Under the pieces are notes generated by a model that saw only the letters and a program-made list of their open reading frames with translations, made no database searches and was not told where the DNA came from. The translations under genes were made by a program, and so were the position numbers. A stretch of DNA of 64,000 nt, from positions 124,001-188,000 of the forward strand of contig JAXMBX010000003.1 in the NCBI GenBank assembly GCA_046349635.1, in the 5' to 3' direction. This stretch comes from JAXMBX01 sp046349635. Its GTDB lineage: Bacteria > Planctomycetota > Planctomycetia > Planctomycetales > Planctomycetaceae. Below are positions 1 to 7,825 of this stretch, piece by piece. Every line of letters begins with the position of its first letter. Positions within the stretch are counted from its first letter, which is position 1.

Positions 1-1744
1 ATCGGTGACGGACAGGAGCGTATTGGCGTCGGGGGGGAGATAAATCCGGACGACTTCCGCGCGCTTATTGGCGACGTGGTCGATGAAGCCCGGATCCTGA
101 TGCGAGAACCCGTTGTGGTCCTGCCGCCAGACGTGGCTGGAGAGGAGATAATTCAGGGAGGCGATGGGCCGTCGCCAGCCGATGTGGCTGCAGACCTTCA
201 GCCACTTCGCGTGCTGGTTAAACATCGAATCGATGATGTGAATGAACGCCTCGTAGCAGGAGAAGAACCCGTGTCGGCCGGTGAGGAGATAGCCTTCCAG
301 CCAACCCTGGCACTGGTGTTCGCTGAGGACTTCCATGATCCGCCCGTCCGGACTCAGCTTGTCATCATCCGGATAGATTTCCGCCATGTAGCAGCGGTCG
401 GTCACTTCCAGCACGTCCTGCCAACGATTGGAGTTGTTTTCGTCCGGACTGAAGAGGCGGAAGTTCCTGGTGTCCAGATTCTTCTTCATGACGTCGCGGA
501 GAAACCTGCCCATCTCGCGGGTCGATTCCGCATTCGTTGCACCGGGGGAAGGAACCTTCACCTCATAATCCCGGAAGTCGGGTAACTTCAGGTCGCGCAG
601 AAAGATCCCGCCATTGGCATGTGGATTATCGCTCATGCGGCGGTGACCCTGGGGGGCCAGTTCCTTGAGCTCCGGTATGAGCGTCCCGTGTTCGTCAAAC
701 AGCTCCTCCGGACGGTAGCTCTTCATCCATTCTTCGAGAATGCGGATATGCTCAGGCTTGTCCATGTCCCCCATCGGAACCTGATGGCTCCGCCAGTAGC
801 CTTCGCACTTCTTGCCATCAATGACGGGGGGACAGGTCCACCCCTTGGGAGGTGCGAAACACGATCATGGGCCAGGGGACGTTTGACTTCCCCACGTTCG
901 CGGGCCGCGGCCCAGATCTCCCGAATCTCGGCGACGATCGTGTCCATGACGCCCGCCAGTTGATGGACGAGCCGCGGGATCATCCCCTCCACGAAGTAGG
1001 GCTTGTATCCCATCCCTTCGAAGAACTTTTGCAGTTCGTCGTGCGGAATCCGTGCGAGGAAGCAGGGATTGGCGATTTTGTATCCGTTGAGATGCAGGAT
1101 GGGGAGGACACACCCGTCCCGCTGAGGATTCAGGAATTTATTCCCATGCCAGCCGGTCGCGAGGGGCCAGTCTCCGCTTCTCCGTCACCGACCACGCAGG
1201 CGACGATCAGATCGGGATTGTCAAATGCCGCACCGTAGGCGTGGCTGAGGGCGTATCCCAGTTCTCCCCCTTCGTGGATGCTCCCTGGAGTTTCCGGAGC
1301 GACGTGGCTGGGAATTCCTCCGGGAAAACTGAACTGCTTGAACAGCTTTTGCATCCCCTCGGCGTCTTGGCTGATGTTGGGATAGACTTCGCTGTACGTC
1401 CCTTCCAGGTAAGCATGGGCGACAAGGGACGGCCCGCCGTGACCGGGACCGATCACGTAGATCATGTTCAGATCGTCCCGCTTGATCACCCGGTTGAGGT
1501 GGACACAGAGCATATTCAAGCCGGGAGAGGTGCCCCAGTGACCGAGCAGACGGGGTTTGATGTGCTCCTGTTTCAAAGGCTCGCGCAAGAGGGATTGTCG
1601 AGGAGATAAATCTGCCCGACCGCCAGATAATTGAGCGCCCGCCAATAGGCATCGAGCTTTTGAAGCTCCGAGGGAGGGAGCGGATTGCTGGAGAGGCTCG
1701 CGTTTGTCGCGGCTCCGAATCTTGTCCCCGCTGATCCCGGTCAT
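1..1744 (-). pseudogene. xfp: Phosphoketolase, C-terminus outside window, several frameshifts
   Basis: Thiamine-diphosphate phosphoketolase, which splits xylulose-5-P or fructose-6-P with phosphate to acetyl-P. The family signature is readable but spread over three frames: HIKPRLLGHWGT, then GPGHGG, the stretch ending SFPGGIPSHVAPETPGSIHEGG, GDGEAETG, LHLNGYKIANP, and GYKPYFVEG. From about 860 down to 1 one frame stays open and continues past the window edge. Breaks fall near 1680, 1588, 1165, 983/970 and 860. At 1588 (DNP-LLREPL) and 1165 (EAETGP-LAT) one base is missing from a C run. The ATG at 1744 has an excellent ribosome binding site (GGGAGGTG, 5 nt upstream). Family members have about 790 residues, so roughly the first 550 to 580 are here. 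Either a decaying gene or sequence error; I favour error because the protein similarity is otherwise undamaged. Confidence 0.85.
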
Positions 1745-1956
1745 GATTCACCTCCCTGCCGCAGAGTGCACGCGTCGTCACATTCCGGCGGGCCGAATGA
1801 GGAAGGCCCGTGGAAATGAGCGACTCAACAGGGTGATGGTAAGCGTCGCGGAAACGAAATGTCAAGCAGATGCGATTGCGGAGCGGACTGTCGCGTGGGA
1901 GAGAAGCACGAAATATTCTCGCTCCGAAAGCCAGCAGAGAGTTCGTGAATTTCGCG

Positions 1957-3557
1957 TTATTTTTTTCGGCGTTCGACTCTTCCAGAAGTTTGCCGATGCT
2001 GGAGGTCAGTTGACGGAGATCGACGGGTTTCGCCATGTGGATATGAAAACCTGCGAGCAAGGCCCGCTGTCGATCGACAGGTCTTGCAAAGGCGGTCGTG
2101 GCCGATTGCGGGAAGTTCCTTGAATCCGGGCATTCTTCTCACCAGGCGAATCAACTCAAACCCATCCTGCCCCGGCATTCCCAGATCGCTGAGCAAAACA
2201 TGGGGCTGGAATTCCGAAATGGATTCCAGCTGCCTCGCTGACACCGGGCGCACTCTTTCGTGATTGCGCCGCTGTGATCCAGGCTCCGCACCAGAAGCCT
2301 CCGCGTGTCAGTGTCGTCGTCAACGACGAGGATGCGAACTTCTTTCAGACTCCGTGGATTTCCGCTGGAACCCTCTTCCGCAGAATGGGGCGCGAGCTCT
2401 TTTTTCATCAGTTCCAGCCGGCTGGGGGTCGCGACCGGCAACGTGACGATAAACTTTGCTCCCTTGCCAGCGCCTGCACTTTCGGCACGGATGCTTCCGC
2501 CGTGCAATTCCACCAGTTGCCGCGCGATGGAGAGCCCTAAACCGAGCCCTCCTTGAGACCGGGTGGAGGAGCCATCCCCCTGGCGGAAACGCTCGAAGAT
2601 CTGCGGGAGCAGATCGAGAGCAATCCCCTGTCCATTATCGCTGACGGAGATTTCGATATGCGAGTTTTCTCCCAGGACGCCGATTTGAATCTGTCCCCCT
2701 TCGGGAGTGAACTTGATGGCATTCTGGACGAGATTCCAGACCACCTGCCGCAGACGGTACATGTCCCCCACCACCGAGCCGACGAACGGCTGAATGGTTT
2801 TCACCAACCGGATCTTCTTTTCTTCCGCGGATGGGACCGTCGCCCCCAGGACCGATTCGATCAATTCGGGAATGTTGACCTCCTGCACGTCCATGTGGAG
2901 TTTTCCGGAATCGATCCGGGTGACGTCGAGGAGATCACCGATCATCTGTGACTGGGCACGGGCGTTTTCCTCAATCGCATCGAGCCCCTCAAGATATTGT
3001 GCCTTGCTGTGGTTTCCGACTTTCAATAACTGGGACCAGCCGATAATGGCCTGCAAAGGGGTTCGAAGTTCGTGGGACAATGTCGCCAGGAATTCGTCCT
3101 TGAAACGATTCGCCCGTTCCGATTCCATGCGTGCGGCCCGTTCGCTCTCGAGCAATTGCTCACGTTCCCGCTCCGCTTTTCTGGCGCGCAAGAATGCTCC
3201 GACGGTCGCCACCAAGACGGGAGGTTCGACGGGATGGGTCAGAAACCCGTCCGCTCCCACCTCGAAGCTTTTCAGCTTGTCGTCCGACTTGATGAATGTG
3301 GCGGAGAGATGCACGACGGGAAGCCGCGACAACTTGGGCAATTCGCGAATCCGGCGGCAGACTTCGTATCCATCCATGTCGGGCAGATGGATATCCAGGA
3401 CCACCAGATCGATGTCCGGATTGGCCATTTCCAAGCCTTCCTGCCCGGTCTTGGCTTCCAGAACGGTCCATCCCGCCCGCTGGAGTACGTGGCTGGTGGC
3501 ATACAACGTGCCCGGATTGTCATCCACAACCAGAATCGTAAAGGTATTATTCGACAT
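1957..3557 (-). pseudogene. Hybrid sensor kinase (receiver-HisKA-HATPase-receiver), frameshifted in the last domain
   Basis: Cytoplasmic hybrid kinase, last gene of the stressosome operon. Order: receiver 1 (residues ~6-120; acidic pair in VVDD, phospho-acceptor in VVLDIHLPDMDG), a short coiled linker, HisKA with H-box FLATLSHELRTPLQ (~170), HATPase with N-box WNLVQNAIKFTP, G1 DNGQGI and G2 GGLGLGLSIA, then receiver 2 starting VRILVVDDDTDT. Receiver 2 leaves frame near 2260, continues in a second frame (LLSDLGMPGQDG, with its Asp) and then in a third from about 2095 (GFHIHMAKPVDLRQL). The C-terminal stop is therefore uncertain and 1957 is approximate. ATG at 3557 overlaps the end of the preceding kinase by 11 nt, implying coupling. 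Receiver 1 has LTHP where the family's conserved Lys normally stands. Confidence 0.85.
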
Positions 3558-4491
3558 TCGAAGAATTCTCCGATCCCGTGATTGTGGAGGGGGCATTGAG
3601 TCCCTCGGGCGGATCTCCAAAACAGATGGGGATCGTCACCCAGAAGGTCGAGCCGGATCCCGGCTCGCTCGTCATCCCGACGCTGCCCCCCAGCAGTTCG
3701 GCGATCTTCTTACTGATCGCCAGTCCAAGTCCCGTACCGAGCAGTTTCTTCTGCATGGGGGAGTCGACCTGTACAAAATCCTGGAAGATCTTCCCCTGAT
3801 GTTCGTGAGGGATTCCAATTCCGGTATCCGACACGGAGAACGTGACGCCGTCGTTCTCGACACGTTGCGCGGAGACCCGAATTTCTCCCTCGGTAGTGAA
3901 CTTGAGGGCATTGGAGATGTAATTCCGCAAAACTTGCGAGAGTTTTTTATGATCGGTATAAATCCGGGGGAGGTCGGACGGCTCCTCCAGGGTCAAAGTC
4001 ACCGTGGAGCTATTGAGCAAGGGTTTGAACATTCCCCGCAGGGCCGAGAAGAGATCAACCATCTCGAACCATTCGGGTGAGATTGCGATCCGGCCCGCTT
4101 CAATCCGCGCCAGGTCGAGCAGGTCATTGACCATCTCCGTCAGTTCGACCGCCGAATTCTGTATCAGCGCCAACTGTTTTTCCTGCTCCATGTTTAAAGG
4201 ACCGTCCATGCGGTCGAGCAGAATCCGGACGATGGACCGGATCGATCCCAAAGGGGTGCGGAATTCGTGGCTCATATAGGACAGGAAGCGGCTTTTGAGC
4301 GCGGTGGCTTCCCGGAGGGATTGCGCCTGGTCGTCGAGCTCCGCATACAAGGCGAGGACTCCCTGGTTCGTCTCCGCAAGCTCCATCCGGAGCATTTCCA
4401 CGAGTTGCGCGTTTTGCTCGCACTCGCGGGATAGCCGCTCATTTTCTGCTTGCAGATGTTCGCTACCGGTATTGTGATTGGACTCTGACAT
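3547..4491 (-). CDS. Sensor histidine kinase, soluble, stressosome-linked
   Basis: About 314 residues with no membrane segment or PAS domain. The N-terminus (~10-70) is a predicted coiled coil (EHLQAENERLSRECEQN...), followed by HisKA with H-box FLSYMSHEFRTPLGS (~83-95) and a complete HATPase: N-box RNYISNALKFT, G1 SDTGIGIP, G2 GTGLGLAISKK. ATG 4491 was chosen because it follows the previous stop by only 4 nt; an upstream in-frame start at 4530 would overlap that gene. Its gene order, directly after the RsbT/RsbX fusion and before a hybrid kinase, resembles the RSTX modules of Vibrio-type stressosomes, where a kinase/regulator pair replaces the sigma-B branch. Inference: RsbT released from the stressosome, or a related partner, controls this kinase. 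Confidence 0.93.
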   Translation of the reverse strand: MSESNHNTGSEHLQAENERLSRECEQNAQLVEMLRMELAETNQGVLALYAELDDQAQSLREATALKSRFLSYMSHEFRTPLGSIRSIVRILLDRMDGPLNMEQEKQLALIQNSAVELTEMVNDLLDLARIEAGRIAISPEWFEMVDLFSALRGMFKPLLNSSTVTLTLEEPSDLPRIYTDHKKLSQVLRNYISNALKFTTEGEIRVSAQRVENDGVTFSVSDTGIGIPHEHQGKIFQDFVQVDSPMQKKLLGTGLGLAISKKIAELLGGSVGMTSEPGSGSTFWVTIPICFGDPPEGLNAPSTITGSENSSNVE

Positions 4492-4495
4492 GCAC

Positions 4496-5521
4496 CTAGC
4501 CTCGCCGGGGGACGGAAAACTTGATGACAACGACAGTCACATCATCGCGGCCCCGTAAAAAGTCGCGATACAAGATCGCTGCGATTATACTCGGATGACG
4601 TTGCAACAAACCGGGATAGGTTTCCAACGCCCAGCGATTTTGCAGGCCATCTGAATGCATGATCAGGACCGCCTGTTCGGGGCACTCGTAATCGAACTGC
4701 TGGACTTTGCGCATCTCCACCCCAACGGTTCCGCTATGGGAAATCAGGCCCTTGCTGGAGGTGCCTTGTTGAGATTTCAGGCTGGCCGCAATGTTCCCGA
4801 CACCCGCATATTTCAAATTTCCGGTGGAGCGTTGAATCTGCGCCACCGCGACGGCGGCTCCGCGACTCCCGCGTGTCCGTTGATCGACGAGCGTGAAAAG
4901 CTGGGTCAGCGCCTGGAAAGAATGCTGTTCAAAGGCAGCCGCCGCCGAGTCCGCCGCCAGGGCGGCGAGTGGACCGTGGCCCAGTCCGTCCGCGACCATG
5001 ACGGCGAGTTCATCGGGGCGTTCCGCAATCCGCCAAGTATCGCCACATTGCTGCTCATGGGGCGCCGGACGATTGATCGCTCCCCAACTGAACCCCGTCG
5101 GGACCACGTCCCGTCCCTTGTTCGCCTGAATTCGGGACAACACGACCGTCCCGCCGGGTTGCATGGAGAAGATGTCGAATTCTGTCGACAACCGTCGGAT
5201 GGCCCCGAGGCCTGCGCCCGGAGTACCTCCAGTTGAGTATCCATCCGCCAGGCATTTAGCGACATCCGCTATTCCCGGCCCACGGTCGAGCGCGAGGATT
5301 TCAACCCCGGAGCCTCCGTTTTTTCCGAAGGTGCGGAGCAGCACTTCCCCGCCGGTTGCGTAGCGGGAGAGGTTGGTCGCCAATTCCATCGCGACGATCG
5401 CCGTATTATTGCAATCGGCCTGACTCAATCCCGCCTCGGCGGCAATTCGACTGGCGTGCCGTCGAACCTCGCCGATCTGGCTGCTTTCCGTCACGTTGAC
5501 AGCCATCTGGGTAAACATCAT
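4496..5521 (-). CDS. RsbT-like ATPase fused to RsbX/SpoIIE-type PP2C phosphatase
   Basis: Two domains. Residues ~1-130 are a GHKL serine-kinase/anti-sigma type ATPase: N-box IVAMELATNLSRYA, G1 LDRGPGI, G2 GTPGAGLGAIRR. Residues ~150-340 are a PP2C/RsbX-like phosphatase with metal-binding acidic motifs VADGLGHG, MHSDGLQNRW and RDDVTVVV. Family knowledge: RsbX dephosphorylates RsbR/RsbS and resets the stressosome; in this fusion type the ATPase half is usual. The frame is open up to a TTG at 5569, but those first codons lie inside the 83-nt repeat, so I take the ATG at 5521 (alternatives 5518, 5506); none has a clear Shine-Dalgarno. Fourth gene of the rsb operon, 4 nt before the histidine kinase. 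Confidence 0.9.
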   Translation of the reverse strand: MMFTQMAVNVTESSQIGEVRRHASRIAAEAGLSQADCNNTAIVAMELATNLSRYATGGEVLLRTFGKNGGSGVEILALDRGPGIADVAKCLADGYSTGGTPGAGLGAIRRLSTEFDIFSMQPGGTVVLSRIQANKGRDVVPTGFSWGAINRPAPHEQQCGDTWRIAERPDELAVMVADGLGHGPLAALAADSAAAAFEQHSFQALTQLFTLVDQRTRGSRGAAVAVAQIQRSTGNLKYAGVGNIAASLKSQQGTSSKGLISHSGTVGVEMRKVQQFDYECPEQAVLIMHSDGLQNRWALETYPGLLQRHPSIIAAILYRDFLRGRDDVTVVVIKFSVPRRG

Positions 5522-5549
5522 GGGGGAGACCGCCTTATCGGGCGCGTTG

Positions 5550-5632
5550 CGCTTCAGTGTCGCGTCCAAATCGATGATTTTTCCGAGTTTTTAACCGCGA
5601 CAGACGGGACAGGTAAATGCAATTCGATCCAG
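5550..5632 (-). repeat. 83-nt dispersed repeat, copy A
   Basis: Fills the gap between rsbT and the RsbT/RsbX fusion, beginning 2 nt after the rsbT stop. Aligns without gaps to copies at 57975-58057 (about 81 percent by eye) and 55015-55097 (about 75 percent, same sense on the plus strand). Contains TGTCGCG and, about 30 nt later, its complement CGCGACA, able to close a stem-loop. Function unknown. Confidence 0.85.
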
Positions 5633-5634
5633 AT

Positions 5635-6039
5635 TCACTTCCAGCGGGTGATGGTGACGCGCGTCCCTTGCCCTGGTTTTGTATCGAGTTCGAACTCATT
5701 GACGAGGCGTTTCGCTCCGGACAATCCCATCCCGAGCCCATTGCCGGAAGTCCACCCGTCGGTCATGGCGAGCTGGATGTCGGGAATTCCCGGGCCTTGA
5801 TCGACGAATGAGAGGCGGACCCCTTTTCGAATTCCATCATGAAGCAGTTCCCAGCGGAGCTCCCCCCCGCCACCATAAATCAGCGTATTGCGTGCGAGTT
5901 CGCTGGCGGCGGTCACGATTTTCGTCTGATCGACGAGGCTGAATGCCGCTTCCAGCGCCAGCTTTCGAACCATCTGGCGCGTGGCGACAATATCCTGCTC
6001 TGACTGAATGGGAAGAGTCTCACTCTTCGTCACTGGCAT
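5635..6039 (-). CDS. rsbT: RsbT-like serine kinase (stressosome switch kinase)
   Basis: About 134 residues, matching RsbT length. Motifs: SEQDIVATRQMVRKLALE, DQTKIVTAASELARNTLIYGGGG (N-box), FVDQGPGIPDI (G1), GWTSGNGLGMGLSGAKRLV (G2), closing with GQGTRVTITRWK as in RsbT. In the family it phosphorylates RsbS and RsbR, leaves the complex and activates a downstream partner. Start at 6039 has GGAGAGG upstream; 6054 and 6063 are in-frame alternatives. All overlap the end of rsbS, which points to translational coupling. No RsbU (its usual sigma-B-branch partner) is found in the window. Confidence 0.95.
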   Translation of the reverse strand: MPVTKSETLPIQSEQDIVATRQMVRKLALEAAFSLVDQTKIVTAASELARNTLIYGGGGELRWELLHDGIRKGVRLSFVDQGPGIPDIQLAMTDGWTSGNGLGMGLSGAKRLVNEFELDTKPGQGTRVTITRWK

Positions 6040-6418
6040 GTCGGCCCTCTCCATTACTCCCATCCCCGATCAGATTCCGCAGCACCTTCATGCCAAGATT
6101 GACATTGAGCGCCGTCTTCACACCTGTCAGAGAAAGTCCAAGTTCGACCAGCGTAATAGCGACGGCAGGCTGCATCCCGACAACGACCGTGTGGGCATCC
6201 AGAATGCTGGACATACTGGAAATATTCGCGATCATCCGTCCAATGAAGGAATCGACCATTTCCAGCGCGGAGATGTCGATCAACACTCCTTTCGCCCCCG
6301 TGGTCGAAATCCTGGACGTGAGATCATCCTGCAAGGTGAGCGCCAATTGATCGTGCAGATCGAACTGAATCGTCACCAGTAAAAACTCTCCCATTTGCAG
6401 AACGGGAATGCGATCCAT
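6020..6418 (-). CDS. rsbS: RsbS, stressosome STAS scaffold protein
   Basis: About 132 residues, a single STAS domain with RsbS hallmarks: IPVLQMGEFLLVTIQFDLHDQ at the N-terminus, the switch segment VLIDISALEMVDSFIGRMI containing the Ser that aligns with B. subtilis RsbS Ser59 (DSFI), and VVVGMQPAVAITLVELGL. RsbS and RsbR build the icosahedral stressosome core in the cytoplasm. ATG 6418 is preceded by AGGAG at 7 nt spacing. It lies 18 nt after rsbR and overlaps rsbT. Confidence 0.96.
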   Translation of the reverse strand: MDRIPVLQMGEFLLVTIQFDLHDQLALTLQDDLTSRISTTGAKGVLIDISALEMVDSFIGRMIANISSMSSILDAHTVVVGMQPAVAITLVELGLSLTGVKTALNVNLGMKVLRNLIGDGSNGEGRHASDEE

Positions 6419-6436
6419 GGCTTGGCTCCTGACGTG

Positions 6437-7297
6437 TTATGCTTTCGCCCTGGTCACGACGTATCCCGCGCGTTTCAAGCCAATACTGAGCGCATCCGCC
6501 AACGTCGCCTTGGTGGTGATCCCCTGCAGATCCACCCCCAGGTGGACGATGGTCTGGGCGATCTGCGGCCGAACGCCGCTGATGATGCAGTCCGCTCCCA
6601 TCAGGCGAATGGCCGTCACGGTCTTGAGCAGATGTTGTGCAACGAGCGTATCCACTGTGGGCACGCCGGTGATGTCTATGATCGCAATCTCCGATCCCGT
6701 CTCGACGATCTTCTGCAGCAAGGATTCCATGACCACCTGGGTGCGGGCGCTGTCCAGAGTTCCGATCATCGGAAGTGCGAGAATTCCATCCCACATCTTG
6801 ACGACAGGCGTCGACAGTTCGAGCATTTCTTCCTGCTGACGCTGAATCAGTTCTTCACGCGTCTTCTGGTACGCCTGGACCGTCAGCAATCCCAGTTTGT
6901 CGAGCAATTCGGTTGCGGTCCAGACTTCCGTCGCGAGTGCATCCGCGTCTTTCCCGCAATCTTCGCGCAACTGCTTAAAGAGGGGCTTTTTGAACGAGAA
7001 GATGAATGTCGCGGTTTGATCGGAGGTGAAACCTTGTTGCACGCGTGACGCCGAAACTCCCTGCAGGAACTGGGTGATTGCATCCCACTCCTTGCCGCGG
7101 GTATCGGCCAGATCGCCATCCTGAGCCGCCTTCTGCAGCAGCGTGATGAACTCCCTGGCTTGCGAGAGAAGTTCCCCCTCGCCGATCCGGGCATCAGCCC
7201 CCGAACCTGTCCCCTTCAATTCCTCCATCCAGCCAGAAACCAATTCCTGCTGGTATTTCTTGAGAACACCAGCGATTCGCGATTGTCCTTTTGCCAT
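6437..7297 (-). CDS. rsbR: RsbR, stressosome sensor/scaffold protein
   Basis: About 286 residues. The N-terminal ~150 form an all-alpha RsbR_N-type sensory region (non-haem globin fold in the family) and a linker helix (QKTREELIQRQQEEMLELSTPV); the C-terminal STAS domain carries IIDITGVPTVDTLVAQHL, with the Thr equivalent to RsbRA Thr171, and CIISGVRPQIAQTIVHLG, which has Ser where Thr205 is found in some paralogues. ATG 7297 is chosen over 7321 because AAAGGG lies 6 nt upstream. First gene of the operon; the ~450-nt region before it should hold the promoter, but I see no convincing -35/-10. Confidence 0.96.
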   Translation of the reverse strand: MAKGQSRIAGVLKKYQQELVSGWMEELKGTGSGADARIGEGELLSQAREFITLLQKAAQDGDLADTRGKEWDAITQFLQGVSASRVQQGFTSDQTATFIFSFKKPLFKQLREDCGKDADALATEVWTATELLDKLGLLTVQAYQKTREELIQRQQEEMLELSTPVVKMWDGILALPMIGTLDSARTQVVMESLLQKIVETGSEIAIIDITGVPTVDTLVAQHLLKTVTAIRLMGADCIISGVRPQIAQTIVHLGVDLQGITTKATLADALSIGLKRAGYVVTRAKA

Positions 7298-7825
7298 TAC
7301 GGCCCTTTCTCTGTAACTCAACTCCAGGATGCCTCGACGTCTGCGGGGGGACAGGACGCTTACTCTATGCCCATTGTCCCGGCCCCCGTCCTCCTGAAAG
7401 GGACAGGAAATTTCCTCAAAGCCGGCATTTAGGCTCTCAAACTGGAGCGAGTGTGAAGCACGTCAAAGTGAGTTAAGTGTAAGGAACACAGGGGCTTGAA
7501 TCCAGCGTCCTCGCGATTTGCCTGGGGCTCTCTGCGGTGATGGCGGGGGTAGTTCGTCCTGGTTTCGAATCGCCCAAATTTTTTGAGCCGTAGATCTCCC
7601 AGCTATCAGGAGTTGAGGAAAAAATGGATTTTCATCAATCAATTTGAATTCCGGTGAGCCAGAGCAGCTTTGAATCAAGATTGTGGCTCTTCCAAGCACC
7701 CGACATAATCGCTACGGACCAGAAAACCGTCTTTTTGCGTTGGAAAGTGCGTGCTGAAGGCCGCTTGCCTTCAGCAACTTCTTGACGACGAACAGTCAAC
7801 CAGCCCACATCGGAAAGTCGCTCTT
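7298..7825. other. Intergenic region between rsb operon and surface protein (divergent)
   Basis: About 530 bases between two divergently oriented genes; must contain both promoters. No convincing consensus promoter, operator or small gene was recognised. A GTG at 7751 could lengthen the surface protein by 25 residues. Confidence 0.5.
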
